NCBI GenBank assembly: GCA_021831035.1 | Contig: JAKBNL010000018.1 | Coordinates: forward strand, 1 to 39,789 | Source of the DNA: Actinomycetes bacterium | Lineage (GTDB): Bacteria > Actinomycetota > Acidimicrobiia > Acidimicrobiales > RAAP-2 | Reading direction: 5' to 3' | DNA length: 39,789 bases | Shown: one piece after another, positions 9,145-16,503 of the stretch | Layout of the letters: every line of letters begins with the position of its first letter | Position numbering within the stretch: the first letter of the stretch is position 1 | Position numbers and translations under genes: made by a program | The notes under the pieces: model-generated | Told to the model about the DNA's origin: nothing | What the model saw: only the letters and a program-made list of their open reading frames with translations | Databases searched by the model: none

Positions 9145-10549
9145 CCTGCTCGCCGACTTCATCGGCGAGCTGCGCGCCGCCGGGATCCCGGTGTCGATGA
9201 GCGAGCACGTGGACGCGGCGCGCGCCTGTGAGGTGATCGACCTGGCCGATCGGGCGACGCTGCGCACCGCGCTCGCGGCCACGCTGGTGAAAGACGGCGG
9301 CCACCTCGCGGCCTTCGACACCGCCTTCGAGGTCTTCTTCGCCCTGCGTGAGGTTTCGGCCTCCGAGGGGGACGACGCCGGCGCGGAGCTCTCGGGCGCG
9401 CCCGGGGCGGGCGAGGGGCCGGGCCCGGGGCGCGGCGCCGGCGGGGGTGGGGCGCTCTCGGCCGCCGAGATCGCCGAGATGATCTTCGCCGCCCTGCGCG
9501 ACGGGGACGCCGGGGCCCTGCGCCGGGGGGCGGGGGAGGCCGTGAGCCGCTACGCCGGCCTCGAGCCGGGCCGTCCGGTGGGGGGCACGTACTACCTCTA
9601 CCGCACGCTGCGCAGCCTCGAGCTCGACGCCCTGGCCGAGCGACTGCGGGCGAGCGTGGGCGCCGAGCGGGGAGCCCTCGGCGCGCGGCTGGCCGAGGAC
9701 GAGGTGGCGGCCCGGCTCGAGAGCCTGCGGCGCGAGGTCGAGCGGGTCATCCGCGAGCGGCTCGTCGCGGACCGCGGCTCGGCGGCCCTGGCGAAGTCGG
9801 TGCGCAAGCCCCTGCCCGAGGACATCGAGGTGATGCACGCGACCCGCGACGAGATGGCCCAGCTCGAGCGGGCCCTGCGACCCCTCAGCCGCAAGCTCGC
9901 GGTGCGTCTCGCGCGCCGGCGTCGCCGGCGCAAGCGGGGTCCGGTCGACCTGCGCCAGACCGTGCGCCGCAGCCTCTCGACCGGGGGGGTGCCGCTCGAC
10001 CTTCGCTTCAAGCCGCCGCGACCGGCCAAGCCCGAGATCTTCGTCGTGGCCGACGTGTCGGGCTCGGTGGCCTCCTTCGCGCGCTTCACCCTCCACCTGG
10101 TGCACGCCATCAGCTCGCAGTTCTCCAAGGTGCGCAGCTTCGTCTTCGTCGACGGGCTCGACGAGGTGACCCACCTCTTCGAGGGGGTGGAGGACCCGGC
10201 CGAGGCCGTCGCGCGCATCAACGCCGAGGCCGACGTCATCGCCTTCGACGGCCACTCGGACTACGGTCGGGCCCTCAGCGCGTTCCACGAGCGCTACGCA
10301 CGCGAGCTCACCGTCCGTTCGACGGTCCTCATCTTGGGCGACGGGCGCAACAACTACCACGAGACCCACGCCGAGGTCGTGGCCGACCTGCGCCGGCGCG
10401 CGAAGGCCGTCTACTGGCTCAACCCCGAGCCGGCGGCCTACTGGAACAGCGGCGACTCGGTCATCGCCCACTACGGCGCGCACTGCGACCGGGTGGTCGA
10501 GTGCCGTACGCTCCGCCAGCTCGAGGCCTTCGTCGGGGAGCTGGCGTGA
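9137..10549 (+). CDS. CoxE-like protein with von Willebrand factor A domain
   Basis: A 470-residue protein related to CoxE of CO dehydrogenase maturation. The N-terminal half is helical and contains a Gly/Ala-rich, acidic linker (about 75-115). A very basic patch (ARRRRRRKRGPVDLRQTVRR) precedes the VWA domain. The MIDAS metal site is intact: DVSGS starting at D306, with a downstream DGHSDYGRAL segment and a final GDGRNNYHETH loop. These partners usually present substrates to the MoxR ATPase encoded just upstream (8-nt overlap). No molybdenum hydroxylase or other Cox genes are in the window, so the client is open. Confidence 0.88.
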   Translation: MLSLLADFIGELRAAGIPVSMSEHVDAARACEVIDLADRATLRTALAATLVKDGGHLAAFDTAFEVFFALREVSASEGDDAGAELSGAPGAGEGPGPGRGAGGGGALSAAEIAEMIFAALRDGDAGALRRGAGEAVSRYAGLEPGRPVGGTYYLYRTLRSLELDALAERLRASVGAERGALGARLAEDEVAARLESLRREVERVIRERLVADRGSAALAKSVRKPLPEDIEVMHATRDEMAQLERALRPLSRKLAVRLARRRRRRKRGPVDLRQTVRRSLSTGGVPLDLRFKPPRPAKPEIFVVADVSGSVASFARFTLHLVHAISSQFSKVRSFVFVDGLDEVTHLFEGVEDPAEAVARINAEADVIAFDGHSDYGRALSAFHERYARELTVRSTVLILGDGRNNYHETHAEVVADLRRRAKAVYWLNPEPAAYWNSGDSVIAHYGAHCDRVVECRTLRQLEAFVGELA

Positions 10550-11238
10550 GCGTCGTGCCCGACGGGCTCCTGCCCCCGCCGGGGTTCCGCCAGCGGGGCC
10601 ACGCCCCGCGCGGGACGCGCCTCGTGCTCATCCGCCACGGCGAGTGCGTGGCGAACGCCGAGGGTCGCGCCGGCGGACCGCGCGGCGACGGCGGGCTGAC
10701 CGAGCGCGGTCGGGCCCAGGCCGCGGCCCTCGCGGCGCGCCTGGCCCGCACCCGCGAGCTCGACGGCGCGAGCGCCCTGTACACCTCGACCCTGCCCCGG
10801 GCGATCGAGACCGGGGCGCTGGTGGCGCCGGCGATCGCGCCGACGCTGGAGCCCCGGGTCCGCGCGGACCTCGAGGAGCTGCGCGTGGGCGAGGCCGACG
10901 GCCTGCGCTGGGCCGAGGTGATCGAGCGCTTCGAGCCGGTCGACTGGGACCTCGACCCCACGGTGCCCAACGTGCCCGGCGGGGAGTCGCTCGTCGGGTT
11001 CTTCGAGCGGTGCCGGGGCGCCCTGAGCGAGTTGGTGGCCGCGCACCCCGGCGAGCTGGTCGTGGTGGTGACCCACGGGGGCGTGATCGAGCAGGCGATG
11101 AAGCTCTACCAGGGGCTCGGCGCCCCCGCGCGCCTCGCGCCGCTGATCGAGCACTGCTCGATGACCGAGATCGAGTTCGACCTCGGCCGCACGCGTCTCC
11201 TGCGCTACAACGACCGCTCGCCGCTCGACGCCCCGTAG
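10546..11238 (+). CDS. Histidine phosphatase superfamily (phosphoglycerate mutase-like) protein
   Basis: A 230-residue member of the histidine phosphatase clan. The catalytic RHGE motif (H31 as phospho-acceptor) and the second histidine H177 in VTHGGVIEQ are present, as is the STLPRAIET segment carrying the conserved arginine. Substrates in this clan range from phosphoglycerate to sugar phosphates, so none is assigned. The GTG start overlaps the CoxE-like stop by 4 nt (GTGA), making it the third gene of the MoxR cassette. Many actinobacteria have a histidine phosphatase (GpgP) after rsfS; this copy lies upstream of nadD instead. The 3' end overlaps the convergent DAHP synthase gene by 34 bp. 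Confidence 0.88.
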   Translation: MSVVPDGLLPPPGFRQRGHAPRGTRLVLIRHGECVANAEGRAGGPRGDGGLTERGRAQAAALAARLARTRELDGASALYTSTLPRAIETGALVAPAIAPTLEPRVRADLEELRVGEADGLRWAEVIERFEPVDWDLDPTVPNVPGGESLVGFFERCRGALSELVAAHPGELVVVVTHGGVIEQAMKLYQGLGAPARLAPLIEHCSMTEIEFDLGRTRLLRYNDRSPLDAP

Positions 11239-12581
11239 TCGCGCAGGTACTCGGCCACGTGGAAGGCGAGGTCGAGGCTCTGGGTCGCGTTGAGCCGAGG
11301 GTCGCAGATCGAGGTGTAGTTCAAGGTGAGGTCGTCCTCGCCCAGGCGCGAGCCGCCGCCGAGGCACTCGGTGACGTCGCCGCCGGTGAGCTCGATGTGC
11401 AGCCCGGCCGGCCAGGTCGAGAGCTCCGAGAGCACCCGGAAGAAGGTCGCCGTCTCGGTGGCCACGTCGTCGAAGCGCCGCGTCTTCTGGCCGGCGACGG
11501 TGACGAAGGTATTGCCGTGCATGGGGTCGCACGTCCAGTGCTCGGCGCGACCCTCGGCGGCGAGCGCCGCCACCAGGGGGGCGAGGCGTTCCTCGAGTCG
11601 CTCGACGCCCATCCGGCTGATGAGGGTGAGCCGGCCCGCGACGTTGCCGGGGTTGAGGCGCTCGCAGAGGCGCAAGAGCTCGGTCGGCTCCATCGTGGGC
11701 CCCACCTTGAGTCCGAGGGGGTTGGCGACCCCGGCGAGGAAGGCGACGTGCGCGCCGTCGAGCTGGCGGGTCCGGTCACCGATCCACAGCTGGTGGGCCG
11801 AGCAGTCGTACCAGTCGCCGGTGAGCGAGTCGCGCCGTGTGAGGGCCTGCTCGTAGGGCAAGATCAGCGCCTCGTGGCTGGTGAAGAACTCGACGCCCTG
11901 GAGGGCCTGGTCGTCGTGGAGGTCGATGCCGCAGGCCCGCATGAAGGCGAGGGCCCGCTCGATCTCGTCGGCGAGGACCTCGTAGCGCTTGCCCTCGAGG
12001 GAGTGGGCCACGAACTCCTGGTTCCACTGGTGGACCCGGCTGAGGGCGGCGAAGCCACCCGTGGTGAAGGCCCGCAGGAGGTTGAGCGTGGCCACGCTCT
12101 GGTGGTAGGCCGCGAGCAGCCGCTCGGGATCGGGCCGGCGGGCCTCGGGCGTGAACTCCTCGGAGTTGACGATGTGGCCCCGGAAGGCCTCGAGGCGCAC
12201 CCCGTCGCGCTCCTCGTAGGGCTCGGTGCGGGGCTTGGCGAACTGCCCGGCGATCCGGCCGACCTTGACCACCGGCACCCCCGACCCGTAGGTCAAGACG
12301 ACGGCCATCTGCAAGATCACCCGGAGCTTGTCGCGGATCTGGTCGGCCGCCGCCTCGTGGAACGACTCGGCGCAGTCACCGGCCTGCAGGAGGAACGCCC
12401 GCCCGGCCGCGGCCTCGGCGAGGTGGGCCTGGAGGGTCCGCGCCTCGCCGGCGAAGACGAGGGGCGGCTTCGCGGCCAGGGTGCGCTCGACCCTCGCCAG
12501 GTGGTCCGGGTCGGGCCAGTCGGGGGACTGGGCGAGCGGGTGGGAACGCCACGCGTCGGGGCTCCACGCGGTGTCGGGCAT
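11205..12581 (-). CDS. aroG: 3-deoxy-D-arabino-heptulosonate 7-phosphate synthase, class II
   Basis: First committed step of the shikimate pathway, condensing phosphoenolpyruvate with erythrose 4-phosphate. At 458 residues it matches the class II (plant and actinobacterial) enzyme. Recognisable segments are the LLQAGDCAESF motif with its metal-binding cysteine (about residue 78), the KVGRIAGQFAKPR motif, and the late DPMHGNTF and ELTGGDVTECLGG motifs. I chose the ATG at 12581 (MPDTAWSPDAWRSHPL) because a TACGCT box lies 6 nt upstream; the longer frame to 12983 is a shadow of nadD. The start faces nadD across 54 bp and the end overlaps the phosphatase gene. Confidence 0.95.
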   Translation of the reverse strand: MPDTAWSPDAWRSHPLAQSPDWPDPDHLARVERTLAAKPPLVFAGEARTLQAHLAEAAAGRAFLLQAGDCAESFHEAAADQIRDKLRVILQMAVVLTYGSGVPVVKVGRIAGQFAKPRTEPYEERDGVRLEAFRGHIVNSEEFTPEARRPDPERLLAAYHQSVATLNLLRAFTTGGFAALSRVHQWNQEFVAHSLEGKRYEVLADEIERALAFMRACGIDLHDDQALQGVEFFTSHEALILPYEQALTRRDSLTGDWYDCSAHQLWIGDRTRQLDGAHVAFLAGVANPLGLKVGPTMEPTELLRLCERLNPGNVAGRLTLISRMGVERLEERLAPLVAALAAEGRAEHWTCDPMHGNTFVTVAGQKTRRFDDVATETATFFRVLSELSTWPAGLHIELTGGDVTECLGGGSRLGEDDLTLNYTSICDPRLNATQSLDLAFHVAEYLRDYGASSGERSL

Positions 12582-12587
12582 GGTCCC

Positions 12588-12593
12588 AGCGTA
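12588..12593 (-). promoter_or_regulatory. -10 box, leaderless start of the DAHP synthase gene
   Basis: Reading the minus strand, TACGCT is followed by 6 nt and the ATG at 12581. It is the same hexamer and spacing as proA. Confidence 0.6.
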
Positions 12594-12623
12594 CGTGGCC
12601 CGGTTATCGGTCACCACTCCCGT

Positions 12624-12629
12624 TAGGCT
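12624..12629 (+). promoter_or_regulatory. -10 box, leaderless start of nadD
   Basis: TAGGCT ends 6 nt before the GTG at 12636. It lies only 30 bp from the opposing -10 box of the DAHP synthase gene, so the two promoters are back to back. Confidence 0.6.
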
Positions 12630-12635
12630 CACGGG

Positions 12636-13196
12636 GTGCGAGCACGCCGCGTCGGCCTCTTCGGGGGTACCTTCGACCCCCCGCACCGGGGACACGTGGC
12701 GGCCCTGGTCGCCGCGGCGCGCGCCGGGCGCTTCGAGCGCGTCGAGGTGGTCGTGGCCGGCGACCCGTACCACAAGGGGCCCGGCGTCGCGCCGGCCGAG
12801 CTGCGCTTGGCGATGGCCCGGGCCGCCTTCGAGGGGCTCGCGCTGGTGACGGTCTCGGACCGTGAGATCGTGCGCCGGGGGCCCTCGTACACCGTCGACA
12901 CGGTGCGCGAACTGCTCGACGAGGCCGACGCCGTCGACCTCGTCGTCGGCGCCGACCTGGCCGGCCAGCTCGACTCCTGGCACGAGGCCGACGCTCTGCG
13001 CACGCTGGTCGAGGTGGGGGTGGTGCCCCGACCGGGGGCCCCGACGGTGGTGCCGGCGGGGTGGCGCGGCTACGTCATCGAGATGGAGCCCGTCGACCTC
13101 TCCTCCACCTTCATCAGGGAGCTCGCCTCGGCGGAGCGGCTCGAGGACTTCCTGCCCGCCGACGTCATACCCCTCTACGTGGGGTCACGGGGCTAG
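12636..13196 (+). CDS. nadD: Nicotinate-nucleotide adenylyltransferase
   Basis: Adenylates nicotinate mononucleotide to deamido-NAD in NAD synthesis. The 186 residues are typical of NadD. The nucleotidyltransferase motif GGTFDPPHRGH (residues 10-20) binds ATP phosphates, and the second signature SSTFIREL lies near residue 154. The GTG start is supported by the conserved N-terminus beginning a few residues later and by the -10 box 6 nt upstream. It lies upstream of rsfS, the usual nadD-rsfS neighbourhood, with a small membrane protein gene between them. Confidence 0.96.
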   Translation: MRARRVGLFGGTFDPPHRGHVAALVAAARAGRFERVEVVVAGDPYHKGPGVAPAELRLAMARAAFEGLALVTVSDREIVRRGPSYTVDTVRELLDEADAVDLVVGADLAGQLDSWHEADALRTLVEVGVVPRPGAPTVVPAGWRGYVIEMEPVDLSSTFIRELASAERLEDFLPADVIPLYVGSRG

Positions 13197-13199
13197 AGT
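13194..13199 (+). promoter_or_regulatory. -10 box before the 58-residue ORF
   Basis: TAGAGT includes the nadD stop codon and ends 7 nt before the ATG at 13207. There is no Shine-Dalgarno sequence. Confidence 0.45.
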
Positions 13200-13206
13200 C
13201 GGCTCG

Positions 13207-13383
13207 ATGGCCGTACGAAGCTTCGACGTCCGCGACGTGCGCTCAGCGCCGGCGCGGCCGATCGACTCGCCGCTCTCGCGCCGCGCCCGCCGTCGCCGTC
13301 GGCAGCGCCTGAGCGTGCTCGGCGCGACCCTGGTCGGTGTCCCCTTCGTCGTGGCCCTCGTCGCCCTGGGGGTGGCCCACTGA
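13207..13383 (+). CDS. Small basic single-pass membrane protein (58 aa)
   Basis: A 58-residue product not recognised as any family. It has a cytoplasmic-type N-terminal part ending in a dense arginine cluster ([10 protein letters not shown], about 25-34) and one predicted membrane helix (about 35-57, LSVLGATLVGVPFVVALVAL), ending GVAH. The arginine cluster would fix the N-terminus in the cytoplasm. In streptomycetes a LytR-CpsA-Psr protein with a similar N-terminal anchor sits between nadD and rsfS, so this could be a remnant of such a gene or an independent small protein. It has a -10-like box at leaderless spacing, which favours a real gene. Confidence 0.6.
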   Translation: MAVRSFDVRDVRSAPARPIDSPLSRRARRRRRQRLSVLGATLVGVPFVVALVALGVAH

Positions 13384-13411
13384 GTGGGGGAGAGGCCCGC
13401 TGAGTGAGACC

Positions 13412-13801
13412 GTGACCGGCGCCGCTTCGTTCGAGGCGCCCCAGGATCCCTTCACGGAGTCCGTCCTCGACGCGACGATCGAGGCCTGCGACGAGAAGCT
13501 CGGCCGCGACACCGCGGTGCTCGACCTGCGCGGGCTGACCGACGCCTTCGACGCGATGGTGCTCACCTCGGGGCGTAGCGACCGCCAGGTCCGCGCGATC
13601 GCCGAGGAGGTCGAGGCGCGGGTGCGCCGACGCGTGGGCGTCGGGCCCACGCACGTCGAGGGGCTCGAGTCGGCCGAGTGGGTCGCCCTCGACTACGGCG
13701 AGGTCGTCGTGCACGTCTTCGACGAGACGGCCCGGGAGTACTACGACCTCGAGCACCTGTGGCGCTCGGCGCCGGTGCGTCGCCCCGCCGGGCGGCGCTA
13801 G
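13412..13801 (+). CDS. rsfS: Ribosomal silencing factor RsfS
   Basis: Binds L14 on the 50S subunit and blocks subunit joining under starvation. The conserved RsfS domain runs from about residue 18 (TIEACDEKLGRDTAVLDLRG), through SGRSDRQVRAIAEEVE, to DYGEVVVHVFDETAREYYDLEHLW. The start is uncertain. A GTG at 13412 gives 129 residues but has no Shine-Dalgarno sequence at usable distance. An in-frame CTG at 13400 lies 7 nt after GGGGAG (13387-13392), so CTG may be the real start. The stop codon shares CTAG with the convergent GerMN lipoprotein gene. Confidence 0.93.
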   Translation: MTGAASFEAPQDPFTESVLDATIEACDEKLGRDTAVLDLRGLTDAFDAMVLTSGRSDRQVRAIAEEVEARVRRRVGVGPTHVEGLESAEWVALDYGEVVVHVFDETAREYYDLEHLWRSAPVRRPAGRR

Positions 13802-14373
13802 CCGTTCAAGAGTCCCGCGTACTCGGCCACGGTGAGCACCGTGGCGTGGCGGCCCGAGGGCAGGGGCAGGCTCTGGATCGCCCCCGCGAGTGAGATCTGT
13901 AGGCCCTGGGTCGCGCCCACGTAGGCCGCGGTGAGCACGAGCTGGCCGATGGCGAGGAGCTCCTGGGCGTGCGGCAGCTGGGCGAGGGAGCCCGAGAGGT
14001 CCACGTAGCCGACGTGGCGGCGCACCGTCGCCGCGATGAGCACGAGGTCGCTCGGCAGGGCGCTCGTGAAGCCGGCCGAGCGCTCGATGGACGTCGGGCC
14101 GGCCAGGAGCTGACCGACGACGGTGGCGATCGACGGCGGCGACGGCACGATCCGGCTGGTGGGGAAGAGGTGGTGGGCCGCGTCGACGATGAAGATCGGC
14201 TCGGTCTCGAAGCGGACCCGCGCGTGGTTCGTACCGGGGATCGTCGGCGAGAGCAGGTTGAAGCCCACCTTGGAGCGCCCGACCGTGGTGGGGCTCGCCG
14301 CGGGGGAGATGAGGCCGCACCCGGCGAGCGCCAGGGCCGCGACGCCCGCGCCCAGGGCGCGCAGGACCCTCAC
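13798..14373 (-). CDS. GerMN-domain lipoprotein, reduced LpqB-like protein
   Basis: A 191-residue secreted lipoprotein: an N-terminal hydrophobic signal ends in the lipobox LAGC with C19 as the lipidated residue. The remainder (about 40-188) has a GerMN-like pattern, including SALPSDLVLIAATVRRHVGYVDLSGSL and AIGQLVLTAAYV. In actinobacteria MtrA and MtrB are followed by LpqB, a lipoprotein of nearly 600 residues with GerMN plus a beta-propeller; here only the GerMN part is present. The ATG overlaps the kinase stop (ATGA), so the three genes form one operon. A role as accessory sensor for the kinase is inference from LpqB. Confidence 0.82.
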   Translation of the reverse strand: MRVLRALGAGVAALALAGCGLISPAASPTTVGRSKVGFNLLSPTIPGTNHARVRFETEPIFIVDAAHHLFPTSRIVPSPPSIATVVGQLLAGPTSIERSAGFTSALPSDLVLIAATVRRHVGYVDLSGSLAQLPHAQELLAIGQLVLTAAYVGATQGLQISLAGAIQSLPLPSGRHATVLTVAEYAGLLNG

Positions 14374-15761
14374 GACGGCGCCTCGCTCGCCAGGGGCAGG
14401 CGCACGCTGAATCGCGCCCCGCCCTCGGGGGAACGGGTGACCTCGACGGTGCCCCCGAGGGTCCGCACGTGCTCGCGCACCAGGGCGAGCCCGAGCCCGG
14501 TCCCGCGGGCGACCCCCCGGCTGCGTGCGGCGTGTCCGCGGGAGAAGCGCTCAAAGACGGCGTCGCGCTCCTCGTCCATGATCCCCGGGCCGGCGTCGTC
14601 GACGTGGACCGCGAGGTGGTCCCCCTCACCCTCGACCCGCACCGCGGCGGCGCCGCCGGCGTAGTGGTGGGCGTTGTCGAGCAGGTTGGTGAGCGCCCGC
14701 TCGAAACGGCGCCGGTCCACCTCGACCAGCGGGTGGGCGAGGGCCGGGTCGATCTCGACGGGCGGCTCGGCGAAGCCGTGGCGACGCGCCGCCGAGCGCA
14801 CCGACTGACGCACCAGTTCGGCGCCGTCGACCGTCTCGAGCACGAGCGGGGCGGCACCGGCGTCACTGCGGGCGATCTCGAGGAGGTCCTCGACCAGGGC
14901 CTGGAAGATCGACAGGTCCGCCACGAGCAGGTCGAGGCTCTGACGGCCGACGTCGCTCAGACTGGCGCGGTGCTGCTGGAGCACCCGGGCGGTGGTCACG
15001 AGCGTGGTCAGGGGCGAGCGCAGCTCGTGGCTGACGTCGCTGGCGAAGCGGGCGTCGCGCTCGAGTCGGTCGGTGAGCCGGGCCACCATCTCGTTGAACG
15101 AGGCCGTCAGCTGCTGGACCTCGCGGTCGGCGCGGTTGACCGAGAGGCGCGTCGAGAGGTCGCCCCCGGCGATGGCGGCCGCGGCGCGCGACACGTCCTC
15201 GAGGGGGCGCACGGTGCGCCGCGCGACCCACAGCCCGCCGGCGAGGCCGGTCAGGGAGGTGACGGCCGCGCCGAGTACCAGCACGAGCAGCAGGATCGAG
15301 AGGGTGTGAGCGACCGGGTCGAGGGGGAAGACCTCGAAGAACTGGGTCTCCACCGAGGGGATGGGTACGCCCACCACGTAAAAGACGTGGTTGCCTACCC
15401 CGATCACCTGGGTGGCGGCGCGCCCCGCGACGACGTCGTCGATCAAGGTCGCGGGCACGTCGGCGGTGGCGGCGCCGTTGGACTTGGAGAGCCACTCGCG
15501 GTGGGTCTGGACGAGCACGCTCGAGCCGGTCGCGCCCTCGATCGAGTTCAGCTCGTTCGCGAGGTCCGGCGGCGAGGTGTAGAGCGTCGAGCGCACCAGG
15601 GCGGCGTTCACGTAGCTCTGTTTGAGGTCGGTCTGAACGGCGTCGGAGACCAGCACGTGGTGGACGCCGACGAAGGTGACGGTAGCGAACAGGGCGCTCA
15701 GGATGAAGGCCCCGAACCCGAAGGTGAGCGCCAAGCGAAGTCGGAGACTTCGTCGACGCAT
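14370..15761 (-). CDS. mtrB: Sensor histidine kinase, MtrB-like
   Basis: Membrane sensor kinase of 463 residues. It has TM1 at about 10-35, an extracytoplasmic region (about 36-150), TM2 at about 153-178, and a HAMP linker (about 180-232). The dimerisation domain has H245 in the SDVSHELRSPLTTL motif. The ATPase domain shows the N box NLLDNAHHY (359-367), DDAGPGI (388-394) and GTGLGLAL (420-427). It overlaps the response regulator by one base (TAATG) and the lipoprotein by four. The gene order matches mtrA-mtrB-lpqB, which controls cell-wall and division functions in actinobacteria. The protein is shorter than the roughly 560-residue mycobacterial MtrB, so orthology is likely but not proven. 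Confidence 0.88.
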   Translation of the reverse strand: MRRRSLRLRLALTFGFGAFILSALFATVTFVGVHHVLVSDAVQTDLKQSYVNAALVRSTLYTSPPDLANELNSIEGATGSSVLVQTHREWLSKSNGAATADVPATLIDDVVAGRAATQVIGVGNHVFYVVGVPIPSVETQFFEVFPLDPVAHTLSILLLVLVLGAAVTSLTGLAGGLWVARRTVRPLEDVSRAAAAIAGGDLSTRLSVNRADREVQQLTASFNEMVARLTDRLERDARFASDVSHELRSPLTTLVTTARVLQQHRASLSDVGRQSLDLLVADLSIFQALVEDLLEIARSDAGAAPLVLETVDGAELVRQSVRSAARRHGFAEPPVEIDPALAHPLVEVDRRRFERALTNLLDNAHHYAGGAAAVRVEGEGDHLAVHVDDAGPGIMDEERDAVFERFSRGHAARSRGVARGTGLGLALVREHVRTLGGTVEVTRSPEGGARFSVRLPLASEAPS

Positions 15762-16435
15762 TAGAGGACCAGCTTGTAGCCCGAGCCCCGGACGGTGACG
15801 AGGTACTGCGGGTTGGCCGGGTCGGGCTCGATCTTCGTGCGCAGCCGGCGGATGTGGACGTCGACCAGTCGGCTGTCGCCGAAGTAGTCGTAGCCCCAGA
15901 CGCGCTCGAGCAGGTCCTCGCGCGAGACGACCCGACCGTTCTGGCCGGCCAGGTCGAGTAGGAGGCGGAACTCGGTGGAGGTGAGGTGGAGCTCGCGGCC
16001 GGTCCGGTCGGTCACCGTACCGCGGCCGGGCTCGACGCGCAGGTCCCCCAGGGTGAAGGCGTTGGCCTGGCCGTCGGGCCGTCGGCGCAGGTGCGCGCGC
16101 ACGCGGGCGAGCAGCTCTTCGGGCACGAAGGGCTTGGTCACGTAGTCGTCGGCGCCCGACTCGAGCCCCAAGACGACGTCGGCGGTGTCGTCGCGGGCCG
16201 AGACGATGACGATCGGCAGCTCGCTGCGCTCGCGCAGCGCCCGGCAGGTGTCGAAGCCGCTCATGCCCGGCAGCATGAGGTCCACGATGGCCAGGTCGGC
16301 CGCCATCCGATCGAACAGCGCCACGCCGAGCTCGCCCGTGGGGGCCTCGTCCACGGCGAACGCCTCGCTCTCGAACATGAGCGTCAGGGCGCTACGGATG
16401 TGGTCGTCGTCTTCGACGATGAGTATGCGCGTCAC
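15761..16435 (-). CDS. mtrA: OmpR-family response regulator, MtrA-like
   Basis: A 224-residue two-component regulator. The receiver domain (about 1-115) has the acidic pair at D9-D10, phospho-acceptor D52 in VDLMLPG, S79 and K101 (TKPF). The winged-helix DNA-binding domain (about 125-224) ends LVDVHIRRLRTKIEPD...GSGYKLVL, the OmpR/PhoB signature. I use the GTG at 16435, directly preceded by AGGAG (16440-16444), giving MTRILIVEDDD; a frame extension to 16480 adds unrelated residues. The next gene is its cognate kinase. The divergent xerC starts 69 bp away. Confidence 0.9.
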   Translation of the reverse strand: MTRILIVEDDDHIRSALTLMFESEAFAVDEAPTGELGVALFDRMAADLAIVDLMLPGMSGFDTCRALRERSELPIVIVSARDDTADVVLGLESGADDYVTKPFVPEELLARVRAHLRRRPDGQANAFTLGDLRVEPGRGTVTDRTGRELHLTSTEFRLLLDLAGQNGRVVSREDLLERVWGYDYFGDSRLVDVHIRRLRTKIEPDPANPQYLVTVRGSGYKLVL

Positions 16436-16454
16436 CGCTCTCCTCTCCCGCAGA

Positions 16455-16460
16455 ACACTA
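16455..16460 (-). promoter_or_regulatory. Candidate -10 box for the mtrAB-lipoprotein operon
   Basis: Reading minus, TAGTGT lies 19 nt before the GTG at 16435, with a Shine-Dalgarno sequence in between. This would give a short, led transcript of about 13 nt before the start. No clear -35 was found. Confidence 0.4.
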
Positions 16461-16490
16461 CTGAAACCCCTCTGGCGCACCGGGCCCGGC

Positions 16491-16496
16491 TACCCT
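16491..16496 (+). promoter_or_regulatory. -10 box, near-leaderless start of xerC
   Basis: TACCCT ends 7 nt before the ATG at 16504, with no Shine-Dalgarno sequence between. Confidence 0.5.
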
Positions 16497-16503
16497 CGAA
16501 CCC

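Noticed and set aside
8203..10549. A CO dehydrogenase (cox) maturation locus.
   Set aside because: Only the MoxR and CoxE-type genes are present; no coxL, coxM, coxS or other maturation genes are in the window.
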